From the NCBI GenBank assembly GCA_028386065.3, contig JAKUCV010005643.1, positions 1-64,000 on the forward strand: a stretch of 64,000 bases of DNA, read 5' to 3'. Of this stretch, positions 19,240-30,800 are shown one piece after another. The position numbers and the translations under genes are program-made. Position 1 is the first letter of the stretch; each line of letters opens with the position of its first letter. The stretch comes from Turnera subulata (Eukaryota > Streptophyta > Magnoliopsida > Malpighiales > Passifloraceae). Below the pieces are notes generated by a model. It was not told the origin of the DNA and made no database searches. It saw nothing but the letters and a program-made list of their open reading frames with translations.

Positions 19240-19527
19240 TCATAGTTCATACAAAAGACGATACATCTCATGAAATGATCTACTCAACGTGGAAGCTGAG
19301 AGAACCCGAGCAAGTGACCGGCGGCTAGGGAAAAAGTTGGAATAAAATGCAACGTCTTTCACATCTAGTAAGTGGAAAAGACTCCCTAGGGAGGTGAAAT
19401 TTTCCCGATTCTTACCTGGACCATTTTGTCTTCCGTTTTCACATCTAATGATCCAGTTCTTAGTTAGAACTGGGCACAGAAGCAAGGCACCAACCCTACG
19501 CCCTGCTGTGAGTACCGTATGCTCCAA
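19240..19527 (-). other. Unassigned 95-codon ORF
   Basis: This open frame has mixed composition, a basic middle, and no domain I recognise. It has no TATA or splice context that would support a gene. It may be a relic of a mobile element or chance. Confidence 0.15.
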
Positions 19528-19689
19528 AATGGTTACGTCCTGTATTTTTGGAAGCCTGGCCGATTAATAAATTAAAAAAAAAAAACAGAGCTGAAAGCAT
19601 GACTTCGGTTTGATAATGCATGAAACAGCAATATGGTAACACCAAGCCCCAATCTCAAACAACTAAAATGAGAGCAAAGGATTATTTTC

Positions 19690-20032
19690 ACAAAATGCAT
19701 TTATTCTGTAGCTTGCAAGTTACATTGCAACAAAATAACTGCAATCCAAATAAGTCCAATTCCCACAAAAAGGGTCTATTGATCCATCCACTGTCTGGAA
19801 AAAGTCATAAACAGAAAGAAATGGTAGACAAAATCAAGGAACTGGCACCAAGCATTTCCCAATGCACCTGCAGAGACAGAAAAATCATTACGAGAATGTT
19901 AACAAGGGTACACTCAATTTAAAAAATAAAAATCGAAAAGAAAACTCCATATTGAGCCAGTCTTAGTTGAATGGAGATAACCTACAAGAAGCTTGGTGCT
20001 CCTATCTTCCTTTGATTTCCTAGCCTCAGTGC
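19690..20032 (-). other. Candidate 3' exons of the ATP synthase 6 kDa subunit transcript
   Basis: Two exon-like blocks lie downstream of the ATP synthase small-subunit gene. The first is 20032-19982, with a ttttctccag acceptor and a gtag|gttatc donor. The second starts at 19867 after a tctctgcag acceptor and probably ends near 19690. They would make spliced 3' UTR exons. If joined to the donor at 21241, the stop moves to TGA at 20028-20026. Confidence 0.4.
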
Positions 20033-20039
20033 CTGGAGA

Positions 20040-21237
20040 AAAGTTATGTTAGCAAGGGATTCAGGAAACAAATAAACTAAGAAAACTGGGCGTAATTGGC
20101 TTGCAAAAATATCAAACACAATCGATCTGATCAGATTAAACAACAGTAAGCAACAGTGACCTATTGAAGTCAATGTGAACTAGAGAGTAGAGCAGTCATT
20201 TAACTAAGAGACTAAGTCAGCGTGCTGTATACCCGTACTAGTACATCTTTCGTTTCTTTGTGATGAGCAAATATGTATCATCAAAAACAAAAGACAACAA
20301 AAAGCTTTTCCAGTCATGAAAGCTACGAGATCTACAAAGTCCACTTTGACATGAATTCAACTGAATTTTTCATCTATACCACTAACGAAGTCTCGAGTAC
20401 ACCAAACAAGATCATCACTAACAAGAAGTGGGCAAATGAAAAGAAGCTAATTCGCATACAGTCGTTCCATTAGTTTGTAAGGAAAATGTTTATTTCCCAA
20501 GAACCATCTCACTCACCAAAGCTAGGAAAACTGCAATTGAGAGATTTACTTCAAATCATCCATAAATTCACTCCAAGGAGCTACAATCCAAGACATAAAT
20601 ACCTCCAAGTATATAATGAAATATGCCAAACAGGAGCACAGCTGGTGATGGACAAATCACCATGTCTAAAAGTCCAACTAATGGAAGAATTAACAGTAAC
20701 AACCCGTATCACTAGATACCAGGACAGGACCGTGAGATGTAAACTTCCCCAGATATAATACTGAATTCAGTTACCTTGAAGAAATCAGAAAGGACATCTT
20801 CATAGCAATCAATATATTCATCAAAATTCACCAAAACCAAAAGAGGATATCACCAGAAAGTTATCCAAAATCCATCAATCAAAATTCCTTCATTTTGGCA
20901 CCTAATGTTAGAAATACAAACAAACAAAAGACCCCTTTCCAGTCTTTAACAGAAGCATAAAGCAAGCTATACTCAAAGCTGAAGAAACGACCGACCCCGT
21001 GGCTTTGTTTAAACCACCAGCCAAAAAATGAACTTTAATCTGATATTCACACAAGTGCAATAAAATACGAAAAACGAAAGGGAAAAACAAGAAGGAAATC
21101 GAGAAAAACAACATCCACTAGCTCCAGAACATGACCAATCGGACAAATCAAATGAAGGAAATCAACACAGATAATGTTATAATCAATCTAGGGTTTCCAG
21201 GGTGAAATGCCCAAATATATAAAAGGAGAAAAAGGGC
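20040..21237. other. Downstream region or 3' intron of the ATP synthase small-subunit gene
   Basis: The stretch is AT-rich, with no coding frame of recognisable family. It is either intergenic sequence or a long 3' intron (20033-21241) of the gene on the minus strand. ORFs at 20273-20758 (+) look random. Confidence 0.45.
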
Positions 21238-21518
21238 TTACTTTTGGTGCCTTTGGGCGAAAGGAGATTTCTTGGCGTCCTCCTCTGCAAAGGAAACAAA
21301 ATGAAACCGCGAAAAGGTTAGAAATGTCACGAAATAATGAATCGATTAAGAGATAGAAACAGAGAGAGAGGGAGGGAAAGGGGAAGGGGAGATTTACCAG
21401 TGAGGCCGAGAGAGAATTTGGTGATGATGGTACCAGTGATGGCGAAGCCGACCAGGAAGGGCCAATTACGGTTCCACTCCCTCCTGAAGAAGACTGGCCA
21501 TGGATCGAACTTCCTCAT
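21238..21518 (-). CDS. Mitochondrial ATP synthase 6 kDa subunit
   Basis: This is a tiny plant-specific subunit of the mitochondrial F1Fo ATP synthase, known in Arabidopsis as a 6 kDa protein (At3g46430 from memory). Exon 1 is 21518-21398 and exon 2 is 21284-21238, giving 55 aa. The protein starts MRKFDPWPVFFRREWNRNWP, has one hydrophobic segment (about residues 20-36, FLVGFAITGTIITKF) and ends in a charged matrix-type tail (EEDAKKSPFAQRHQK). A strong splice donor (GTAAGC) overlaps the stop codon. If it is used, the TAA is removed and a downstream exon adds one His before TGA (56 aa). The length and sequence leave little doubt about identity. Confidence 0.9.
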
Positions 21519-22076
21519 TCTCGATTAGGGTTTGTTTGGTTTCAGATCGGGAACAGTGAAATTTGGCTGCTGCTGTGAGTGAAATGTAGGGAGGAAGGGA
21601 ATACACAGGGAGGCAGAGAGTGAAATACAAATACTAGTTGTAGGTCTTAGTCTTACTCTTCCTTTTTTGGGCGTGTCAATACTCAATATTATCGACAACT
21701 GGCCCTGTACTGGTTTAGGTCAATTTACTGAACCCGGTCAGGCATATCCATCTTTTCTCCATTTCCCTTTGGAAGTGCAAGCAAAATAGCAAATGTGTTC
21801 TTTTTTTTTTTTTTCATAACATAGAATTGCATTGATCCACGAGCAATGACCAGAAGCCAAATAAACATACTCCCATCAGGGAAACATAAAAAATGGGGAC
21901 ATATTTTTATTGAATTTCATTAATATATTAATGTTTATTGTTTAGTTTTTCTTTTTTATCCATTCTGTGTTACTGTGTGATGTGATATTGAACATTTTTT
22001 CACTTATAACTATTTTTTCTCGATGATCATTTCCGGTGAGTATGTTTCCAATCCTTCTTAGGATGCATGAGCAGGA
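21519..22076. other. Intergenic region left of the copia element
   Basis: It contains the promoter side of the ATP synthase subunit gene and AT-rich sequence with a T-run near 21802. I see no gene. It ends in cagga (22072-22076), the probable target-site copy for the copia insertion. Confidence 0.5.
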
Positions 22077-22114
22077 TGTTGGGTTTGACTGTGTCAAGTT
22101 TGTTAGTATTTTGC

Positions 22115-23270
22115 TAATAAAGTCGGTAAAAAAGTTTTTTGTGTCCCTTCACTTTGTCGATTTCACCGTTGTTGTCCCTCTTCGTTTTTTTCACTGATGG
22201 TGTCCCCCAACTTTCAATTTATCGGGTCACGTTGTCCTTCTTAACCCCTACAGCAGGTAAATTGTTATGGTGCTGGCATGTGTCACGTGGGGAGCCTACA
22301 GACAGTCCTTTTTAATTTATTTTTAAATCTTTTATTTTCCCAAATTCAAGACATAATCCATATTTTAAAAAAGAAACATAAAACCCTTATTCAAAACATA
22401 ACTCATATATCCAAATTCAATAAACATAAAACCTTTATTTCAACACGTAAGCCATATTCTTAAACAACCAAAAAAAATGAAGGCTACATGTAAGTTTTAA
22501 GTGTATTTCATTGCTGTTCTGATTGGTGGAGAACAAGTGGGGAGAGAGGGGAGGGAGAGACCTGTGGTGGTGCTCCAAGAACAACGCCACCGATGTATGT
22601 GACATCGAAAAAGGTGGTTCTGGTCAAGATCGGGGCGGTTGAAGAAGAAGTCATTCCACCTCCGTCGCTGGATTGGCCCCTCCTCTCGGCTTTAAGTCCA
22701 TCGTCACACATCCGTGCGACATCACCACCATGAGTAGGGACTGGAGGCGCAACGCCACCTGGTCCTCTTCCTCCCCCGTCTAGTCCAGCTTGATGTGGCG
22801 GTGACTGAAGCAGAGGCATCAACGAAGAGTATGGCTGTGATGGCAGCGTGGACGACGCCACCTGTTCGGTGGAGAAGAGCCGAAGGTATGAAGGAGACGG
22901 AGTTCAATTTGGGAGATTTTATGGTTTTTTTTTCAATCACGAAAGGTTTGTGTTTGTTCATTTAAATTTATTTAAGAAAAAAAAGTTACATGTTATGGTA
23001 AAAAAAATGGTTTACATATTTAAAAAAGGATTTTTGAAAAAAGTAATTTGGTTTAACAAAAGAATGAATAAAAAATTGGCAACCCACGGGCCCTCAAGTG
23101 ACAAGTGTCAGCACCAAGACAATTTACCTACTGTAGGAGGTAAAAAGGACAATGTGGCCCGGTAAATTGAAAGTTGAGGGACACAATGAGTGAAGAAAAA
23201 TGAAGAGGGACAACAACGGTGAAATCGACAAAGTGGAGGGACACAAAAAACTTTTTTACCTAATAAAGTC
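22115..23270. mobile_element. Non-autonomous Mutator-like element nested in the copia LTR
   Basis: The element proper is 22125-23260 (1136 bp). It is flanked by a perfect 10-bp direct repeat taataaagtc (22115-22124 and 23261-23270). It begins GGTAAAAAAGTTTTTTGTGTCC, and the right end is the reverse complement of this. The inverted repeats stay alignable for about 190 bp (about 22125-22315 against 23070-23260). Long TIRs plus a 9-11-bp target duplication are the hallmark of Mutator-like elements. No transposase frame is present. The middle (about 22508-22910) is far more GC-rich than the TIRs and carries overlapping minus-strand ORFs, as in Pack-MULEs with captured gene pieces. Confidence 0.82.
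22508..22961 (-). other. GC-rich cargo of the Mutator-like element with overlapping ORFs
   Basis: Two overlapping minus-strand frames are open: 22961-22722 (79 codons) and 22861-22508 (117 codons, rich in Pro, Ser and Gly). The minus-strand sequence at 22930-22850 resembles the 5' end of a plant gene (an A-rich leader followed by a Ser/Ala-rich frame). I recognise no donor gene. The abrupt GC shift against AT-rich flanks is what suggests capture from a host gene. A protein product is doubtful. Confidence 0.4.
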
Positions 23271-23580
23271 CTAGTCATTAGGAGTCAAGTATTTAGAATC
23301 TGTTTGAATTTGTTTTGAATTGGTCAGTAACAAACACCATGAAACATACGTGGGTTGTTACTAGTATTTCACATCTTGTAAGGCTATAAAAGCTTGAGGC
23401 TATTCAATAAACTTACAGGGTATTCTTTCACATTTCTGTGTGAGTGTTTAAGAATCTTTCAAATTTGGTAGCGGAGCCTATATAGATAAAAAGGAGAGGC
23501 CTGCGTAAGAATAAGAGAGCGAAACACTACGAGTGTAAGTGAGTGAGTAAAACACTGTGTGTGTAAGTGAGCTTGTGAGG

Positions 23581-24350
23581 ATGGCTGAAACTAATAGCTT
23601 TGCACAAGCATGCATTCCCAAGTTTGGTGGGGATGGAGTTTGGTCATAGAAAATCTTCTTAGATCAAAGGAGTACTGGAGTGTCATCAAGAAGGGCTTAC
23701 TGAACCAGCTAATGAAGAAGCATTGACATTAGCCCAAAAGAAGACCTTAGAAGAAACAAGGCTGAAGGATTTGAAGGCTAAGAATTGTCTCTTTAGCTCT
23801 ATTGACAAGACCATTTTGAAGACAATTGCTCAAAAGCAAACTGCCAAACAATTGTGGGACTCAATGAAGGTCAAATATCAAGGTAATGCTCGAGTTCAAC
23901 GTGCTCAGCTTCAAACTCTTTGTAGAGATTTTGAGTTACTAGAGATGAAACCAGGAGAGACAGTATATATCGAGAGAGTAATGGTGGTGTCTAATGACAT
24001 GAGAAACTGTGGTGAGGGCATGCCAGATGTCAAGATTGTTGAGAAGATTTTACGTACTCTCACCGAGAAATTCAACTACATTGTATGCTCAATTGAGGAA
24101 TCAAAGGATATTGATAGTCTGTCAGTTGATGCCTTACAAAGTTCGCTGCAGGTCCATGAACAGAAGTTTCGCAAGAATGGTGGAGAGGAGCAAGCACTGA
24201 ATGTGAGCTATGATGATAGAGGAAACAGAGGTCGAGGAGTTGCAACTGAGGCAGAGGAAGAGGAAGACAATTTAACAAGGCCACTGTGGAATGTTATAGA
24301 CGCCATCAACTAGGGCATTTTTCATACGAATGTTCTAGTAAAGACAAGAA
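23581..24350 (+). pseudogene. gag: Copia gag pseudogene
   Basis: The frame starts at ATG 23581 (MAETNSFAQACIPKFGGD). It is broken by a small deletion near 23650, a one-base shift near 23697, and another shift near 24240 inside an Arg-Gly-rich stretch. The main open part (23723-24240) carries the retrotransposon gag-type core with VKYQGNARVQRAQLQTL and IVCSIEESKDIDSL. The zinc knuckle at about 24289-24330 reads CYRRHQLGHFSYEC, so the second Cys of the CX2CX4HX4C motif is Arg. The defects would prevent a working capsid protein. Confidence 0.88.
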
Positions 24351-27300
24351 AGTCAATTATGTTGAGGTAGATGAGGAAGAAGAGATGCTTTTGATGGCTG
24401 TTACGGAAGGTAATAATGCAAAAAAGGAGGAGATATGGTACCTAGATTCCGGATGCAGCAACCACATGTGTGGGAAGAGACAAAGATTTTCAGATTTTGA
24501 TGGTGCATACAGACATTCAGTGAAGTTGGGCAATAACACGAGGATGGACGTGATGGGGAAAGGCAATATCCGACTGGAAATCAACGGCAAAACTCAAGTG
24601 ATTATGGATGTTTATTATGTGCTGGATTTAAAAAATAATTTGCTCAGTATAGGCCAACTTCAGGAAAGAGGATTAGCTATACTTATAAAGCATAGAGTAT
24701 GCAGTCTTTATCATCCACAAAAGGGCTTGATTATGCAGACATCGATGACAACAAATAGGATGTTTGCATTATCAGCTACTGCGGTATCAGAGCATTCTAC
24801 TTGTTTACAAACAATGACAGAGGATGAATCCCACTTGTGGCATCAGTGATATGGACATCTCATTTATAAGGGGTTGCAAACACTGAGGTCTCAATATATG
24901 GTAAAGGGGATTCCACCTTTCAAAGCTACAACTGGGTCATGCACTGTTTGTTTGGTTGGAAAACAACATAGAGAGGCTTTCCCAAAAAGGAGTCAATGGC
25001 GTGCTTCCAAAAAATTACAGCTTGTCCATGCTGATATTTGTGGCCCAATCACACCATCCTCTAACAGTGATGGAAGGTACATGTTAATATTCATTGATGA
25101 TTATAGCAGAAAGTTGTGGATATATTTTTTAATTGAAAAGTCTGAGGCATTCACAATTTTCAAGCATTATAAGAGTCTAATTGAGAAAGAGTCTGGAGTA
25201 CCTCTATGTTGTTTACGCACTGACAGAGGAGGAGAATTCACTTCCCATGAATTTAATAATTTTTGTGAAGATAATGGTATAAGCAGGCAGCTCACAGCAG
25301 CTTACACCCCGCAACAGAATGGGATAGCTGAACGCAAGAACCGAACAATTATGAATATGGTTCATTGCATGTTATCTGATAAAGAGGTACCAAAGAGATT
25401 CTGGCCCGAGGCTGCAAGATGGACAGCACATGTTCTCAATAGAAGTCCCACGTCAGTTGAGAAGGAGAAAACATTGGAAGAACTGTGGAGTGGAGTTAAG
25501 CCTAATGTGGATTACTTCATAGTTTTTGGATGCTTAGCCTATGTTCATATGCCAGACCAGAAAAGAAAGAAGTTGGATGATAAAAGCTTCCCTTGTGTGT
25601 TACTGGGAGTTAGTGCTGAGTCAAAAGCCTATCGATTATTTGATTCAGCAACCAAGAAGATAGTGACAAGTCGAGATGTAAGTTTCGAAGAAGATAAGGG
25701 CTGGAACTGGGCAAGAACTGCGCAAGAAGTAGAGCAAGATGTATTGGTTTGGGAAGGTTGTGATGAAGATAAAACTGAAGAGTCTGAAAATGAAAAAGAA
25801 GCTGCTACTGAAATTCAAGGAGTTGCCACTGAAGTTCAAGAAGTTGTTGCACCAACAGATGATCCAGAAGCTCCAAATGATGCACATTTGACAGCAACTA
25901 GATCTCGAAGACCTCCTCCATACCTGCGAGATTACGTGTCAGGAGAAGGTCTTTCAGAAGAAGAAGATGAGTCAAACAATCTTGTGATGTTTACTTCTAA
26001 TGAAGACCCTTGTTCCTTTGAGGAGGCAGCAGCAGAAGAGAAATGGAGAAAGGCTATGGACAATGAGATGGAATCTATCAAAGAAGAATGAGACTTGGCA
26101 GCTTACACAATTACTAATTGGAGCAAAGACAATTGGTGTTAAATGGGTCAAGACCAAACGGAACGAGAATGGTGAGGTGGACAAGTACAAGGCCCGGTTG
26201 GTAGCTAAAGGTTATGCTCAACAACATGGAATTGACTACAATGAGGTTTTTGCACCAGTTGCAAGATGGGATACGATTCGGATAATTCTAGCCTTGGCAG
26301 CACAAAAGGGTTGGAGTGTGCTCCAACTTGATGTTAAAAGTGCATTTCTTCATGGTGAATTGGAAGAGGATGTTTATGTGGAGCAACCGATGGGATATGT
26401 TCAAAAGATGAAGAACATAAGGTTTACAAACTTCGGAAGGCACTTTATGGATTAAAGCAGGCCCCGCATACTTGGTATAGTAGAATTGAGGCTTACTTTC
26501 TCAAAGAAGGCTTTACACGGTGCAATTATGAGCACACTCTCTTTATAAAGTCAGAAGAAGGCGGTAAGAGACTTTTAATTGTAAGTCTGTATGTTGATGA
26601 CTTGATCTTTACTAGTAATGATTCTTACATGATTGAGAAGTTTAAGAGCTCCATGACAGAGGAATTTGAGACGACAGATTTAAGAACGATGAAATACTTC
26701 CTTGGTGTTGAGATTATGCAAAAATCAGAAGGTATTTATCTGAGCCAAAGGAAATATGCAAATGAGCTGTTGGAGAGGTTTCATCTGCATAATGGAAATC
26801 CAATCAAAAGTCCAATTGTACCAAGTGCTAAACTCTCAAAAGATGGAGGAGGGGCTAAGGTTGATGCAACTTTGTTTAAGCAATTAATTGGAAGTCTCAT
26901 GTCATCACTACAACAAGGCCAGACTTAATGTATGTGGCATGTTTGCTAAGTAGATATATGGCCAATCCAGCCGAAGTGCATTTACAAGCAGCAAAGAGGG
27001 TGTTGCGTTACTTGAAAGGTACTGTGTCTTTAGGTTTGCTTTACAAGAGAGGTGATACAAGAGAATTAGTTGCTTATACAGACAGTGATTATGCCGGAGA
27101 TATTGATGATAGAAGAAGCACAAGTGGTTATGTGTTTTTACTGAATGGAGGAGCAGTTTCTTGGGCTTCAAAGAAGCAGCCGGTGGTGACACTATCAACT
27201 ACGGAGGCTGAATTCGTCGCGGCAGCATATTGTGCTTGTCAGTGTGTCTGGATGCAAAGAATTCTGCAGCAGCTTGGTGGTTTGCAGCAACAACCAACCA

Positions 27301-27548
27301 CTGTCCTATGCGACAATAACTCAACAATCAAATTGTCCATAAACCCAGTTCTACATGGCAGGAGTAAACACATTGATGTAAGATTTCATTTTCTAAGGGA
27401 TCTTACGAGGGAAGAAGTTGTGAGGCTTGTTCATTGTGGCACAAAGGAGCAAGTAGCTGATATAATGACTAAGCCCCTGAAACTTGACGTGTTCATAAAG
27501 CTACGAGAAGAGCTTGGAGTCTGTGAAGTACCTTTGAGTATAAACTGA
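24351..27548 (+). pseudogene. pol: Copia pol pseudogene: protease, integrase, reverse transcriptase, RNase H
   Basis: Domain order is clear. The protease active site is LDSGCSNHM near 24440. The GAG-pre-integrase segment is interrupted by TGA at 24847-24849. The integrase core spans about 24990-25480, with the D,D-35-E residues in HADICGP, RTDRGGEF and NGIAERKN. Reverse transcriptase runs about 26080-26800, including LDVKSAFLHGEL and the YVDD box near 26593. RNase H (about 27070-27480) has YTDSDYAGD, STTEAEF and LCDNNST. Frameshifts lie near 26080, near 26403 and near 26900. The end is TGA after PLSIN at 27548. The integrase-before-RT order is diagnostic of copia. Confidence 0.93.
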
Positions 27549-27582
27549 ATATTACTGTGTAAGTTCAGTTTAGGGGAGGTAT

Positions 27583-27829
27583 TGTTGGGTTTGACTGTGT
27601 CAAGTTTATTAGTATTCTACTAATAATGTCCTAGTCATTAGGAGTCAAGTAGTTAGAATCTGTTTGAATTTGTTTTGAATTGGTCAGTAACAAACACCAT
27701 GAAACATACGTGGGTTGTTACTAGTATTTTAGTATTTCACATCTTGTAATGCTATAAAAGCTTGAGGCTATTCAATAAACTTACAGGGTATTCTTTCACA
27801 TTTCTGTGTGAGTGTTTAAGAATCTTTCA
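27583..27829 (+). repeat. 3' LTR of the copia element, 247 bp
   Basis: It starts TGTTGGGTTTGAC right after the polypurine tract and ends AATCTTTCA, matching the 5' LTR. It differs by an 8-bp tandem duplication (ttagtatt near 27725) and six substitutions. It lacks the nested element, so that insertion happened only in the 5' LTR after integration. Confidence 0.92.
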
Positions 27830-30800
27830 CAAGAAAAAAAAACAATGCTCCTCTAAATTGAAACGTAACTGTGTCCCAAATGTGGATTGCTTATTTGCAC
27901 ACTTAGAAATTATAATATCGTGAAATATATTCATAAATGGCTCAGTGATATGCAGGAATGCAATTGCATTGCGTGATTTAGCTTAAAAAACTTGTATTCT
28001 CTTGGGTGTCATGTCATCCCTCATTTACTACTCTTTTTTTACCCTCTAAATGGGATGGTATATCAAGTGTAATTATTGTGTCAAAAAGCCATGTAGTTTG
28101 TAAACCGCAAAATCTTCCAATCAAATTGCAAACTACGTGTCAAGTTGTACTTTTTAATTTTTTTTAGAAGATTTTGACAACGCAATTAGATACAATTCCG
28201 TCAAGTTGTTCTTAATAGTCCAGAAATTTATTTAAGAACAACCAGACAATAACTTTGCATTAATATGCATCCAACAAATATATTTTAGCTGTTTCTTAAT
28301 CCCATGATCCCATCATTTACCTAATAGCGTTTTAAGCAAAAACAAAACCTGGATGGAGTCGACATTGAATTGAATAATTGCAATTTTCTATCCTTTATCA
28401 CTACCTTGAGGTTGTCATTTGTGTAGCAATACTTTGTGCAGAATCCAGATAAGTGCCATTTCTTTGAGCTATTTGTTGACGTAGCTTGCTATCGTGGTCT
28501 AAGATCCGTCAAAGTAGAAAAACCAATAATCATTCCCTCCCTCTAATGGATGAGGAGTACCATCAACAATTTTGTAATGGCAAATCAGATTTCGCCTTGA
28601 TTTCCACGTTTATGCATACAATGACCATATATATAGATAGTTATCTTAAACAACAGTTAAACCAAAGCCTTTTATCTGTAAATGGATTCTGGCCTTAGTT
28701 TTTTCACAGTTGAAATGGCATTTTCATAACTTGGTTGGTTTGACGATACACAGTGCAAGATGGACAGGAGTGGGTCTGGAAAAAATCGTGTGTGATTTGG
28801 GGTCACTCCAATGTCTAAGCCTAAGAGTTGTCCAATACGAAATAATGTAAAAGTTAATTAATATAGCCATTTGTCGAATGAATTGTACAAATTTGGTGCC
28901 ACTGGAAACATTAGTACCAAAATTATTTCTGATAGGAAAATTTTCTCCTTTATTCTTTCTTTCTTTTATAATAGCCAACTTGAATACAGTTGGCATGGTA
29001 TATGAATCGCGGAATCGAACACCAAGGTGGCTTTCATATATTCTATTGTGCGGATTATGTGACTAGAAGTAATATATTATAATTTTCCTATTGAGTATAT
29101 ATATATATAATTTGAAGAAGTATCTATTAACTATATATAATAAAACTTTCTGTCAAAACAATTAACTATATATAAAACTGGGTTTGGCCCACCCCAATAA
29201 CACATGATTTTGATTTTGTATACCTAAAAGCAAGGGAGGAGACTCAAGCAGCTCGTTAAATAGGGGGTTGGTTCTCTATGCTTGGAAACTCAAAATCCTA
29301 ATGCTTCCTTCTTATTGGATATGGGTGATCATTAGGTCCTTTGGTTAAGGGCCGAAATAATTTGGATGGTCTTCGTTGTTTCCGAAATTTTAAAATAAAG
29401 ATTGAATCGGATTGCAATTATATCGATGATGTCCGTCTAAGTGACTCAATTTTTATTAAATTAGAAAAGTGGAAAACAAGTTTCAACAACCAGAAGTAGA
29501 AAAAATTTATAGTGATGAATGATGTTGTATTAATAGTGGCATATGGTGAGATAACGGGATGAAAGTTTGAAATGAAAAAATAGTCTAATTTTGTGACTAG
29601 AAGTACAATAATTAAGAATTTTGAGTTGATTATTTTAATATTTTTTCTATTTATTAAGTTTTGTATTTAACTAGTACTTTATTGGATTGCCTTAGAGACT
29701 GGATGAAATTATACTGTACGGAGGCCAAATTATCATATACAATTGTAATATAATCATAACTCGAATTAGTTTTGATCGGTTTGGAGTTTTAGTTGTTTGA
29801 GTATCTTAATCACTCTTCTTGATTGTTAGTAATTTATTATTGTGTTATTATTTCCAGGGAGAAATGGTGGATGTGTATGCCCTAGAGTGCTTCTTGTACA
29901 CCCGAAACGGCTTCTTCATGTCTTTTATACCTAGGAATCCTGGGGAATTACAACTAAATATGCTCCCGATTGTTGTACTCTTTGTATATGTTTTCCATGG
30001 AGTGTATCGGGTTGGCTAAAACTTTCTGGGTATAAAATCATCGCAACAAATCAACAAAAATATATCCTCAAAAGCATTACCGAAAACCCTCCATTCTAAA
30101 AAATTAGAAACAACTTTATTCAAGTACAAAACATAATGATTATTTTTATTTATCATTAGCAAATCCATAAAATTTGAATATTTTTAAAACTAATAAAACT
30201 AATGTCCAAATATTTTCCTTCTACTAATAATGTAATTCTGACAGTTTCTTTAAGGAGAAAAAAAAAAGGGTCTTATCTGAGCATATGCATAATTACTGGA
30301 ATTAGATAAAATTAGGTAAGGACAATAGAAGAGAGGGGAAAAAATGCATGTTCTAAAATATCATTGCATGTAAAAGCCGTGCAATATTTTAATGGTATTT
30401 GTTTCTAGAAGCTTTATTTGAAAAATAAATGATAACTAAACGCAAGTCTTGTAGGATAGATTTAAACATTTACAACAAATTTTAGGCAGGTCACAACTTT
30501 TTCAAGAGTGAAAATGTCTAACACTTGCAGAGAAAGTAAAATTACGGAGAATTTCTCTGTATCAGAGAACTTAATGCGTGCAATGTAAGTAAGCAAGAAT
30601 AAGGCTAACAATTTGCTAACCTAAAATAGCAGCAAAACCGGAATACCTGTATATTCTCGACGCCCACCAATGACAATTACTTTCCCTGATAAATTCAAAA
30701 AATATAATACAAAACTATGAGTGACCAAAACTAGATGGTAAAAGTTAGCAAGGGGTAAGTTAATTTGATACAAGAAAACAACAATCCTTTTTGTTGCGTA

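Larger units (their letters stand above)
22077..23461 (+). repeat. 5' LTR of the copia element, split by a nested insertion
   Basis: Removing the nested element and one target copy leaves 239 bp. This equals the 247-bp 3' LTR minus an 8-bp internal duplication there. I count six base differences between the LTRs, about 2.5%. The LTR contains a TATA-like ctataaaag before a polyadenylation-like aataaac, so transcription should start in this LTR; the insertion lies upstream of that box. Confidence 0.88.
22077..27829 (+). mobile_element. Ty1/copia LTR retrotransposon, complete but broken, with a nested element
   Basis: The element spans 5753 bp, or about 4.6 kb without the nested insertion. Both LTRs begin TGTTGGGTTTGACTGTG and end ...AATCTTTCA. 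A primer-binding site resembling the initiator Met-tRNA complement (tggtagcggagcc) follows the 5' LTR at 23466. A polypurine tract (aggggagg) precedes the 3' LTR at 27572-27579. Flanking bases cagga (22072-22076) and caaga (27830-27834) are a probable 5-bp target duplication with one difference. Domain order is gag, protease, integrase, reverse transcriptase, RNase H, which defines copia. Six frameshifts and one stop make it non-autonomous. Confidence 0.93.

Noticed and set aside
22278..22463. 61-codon ORF in the Mutator-like element
   Set aside because: It falls in the AT-rich TIR/spacer zone and is Lys/His/Ile-rich by composition; no transposase similarity.
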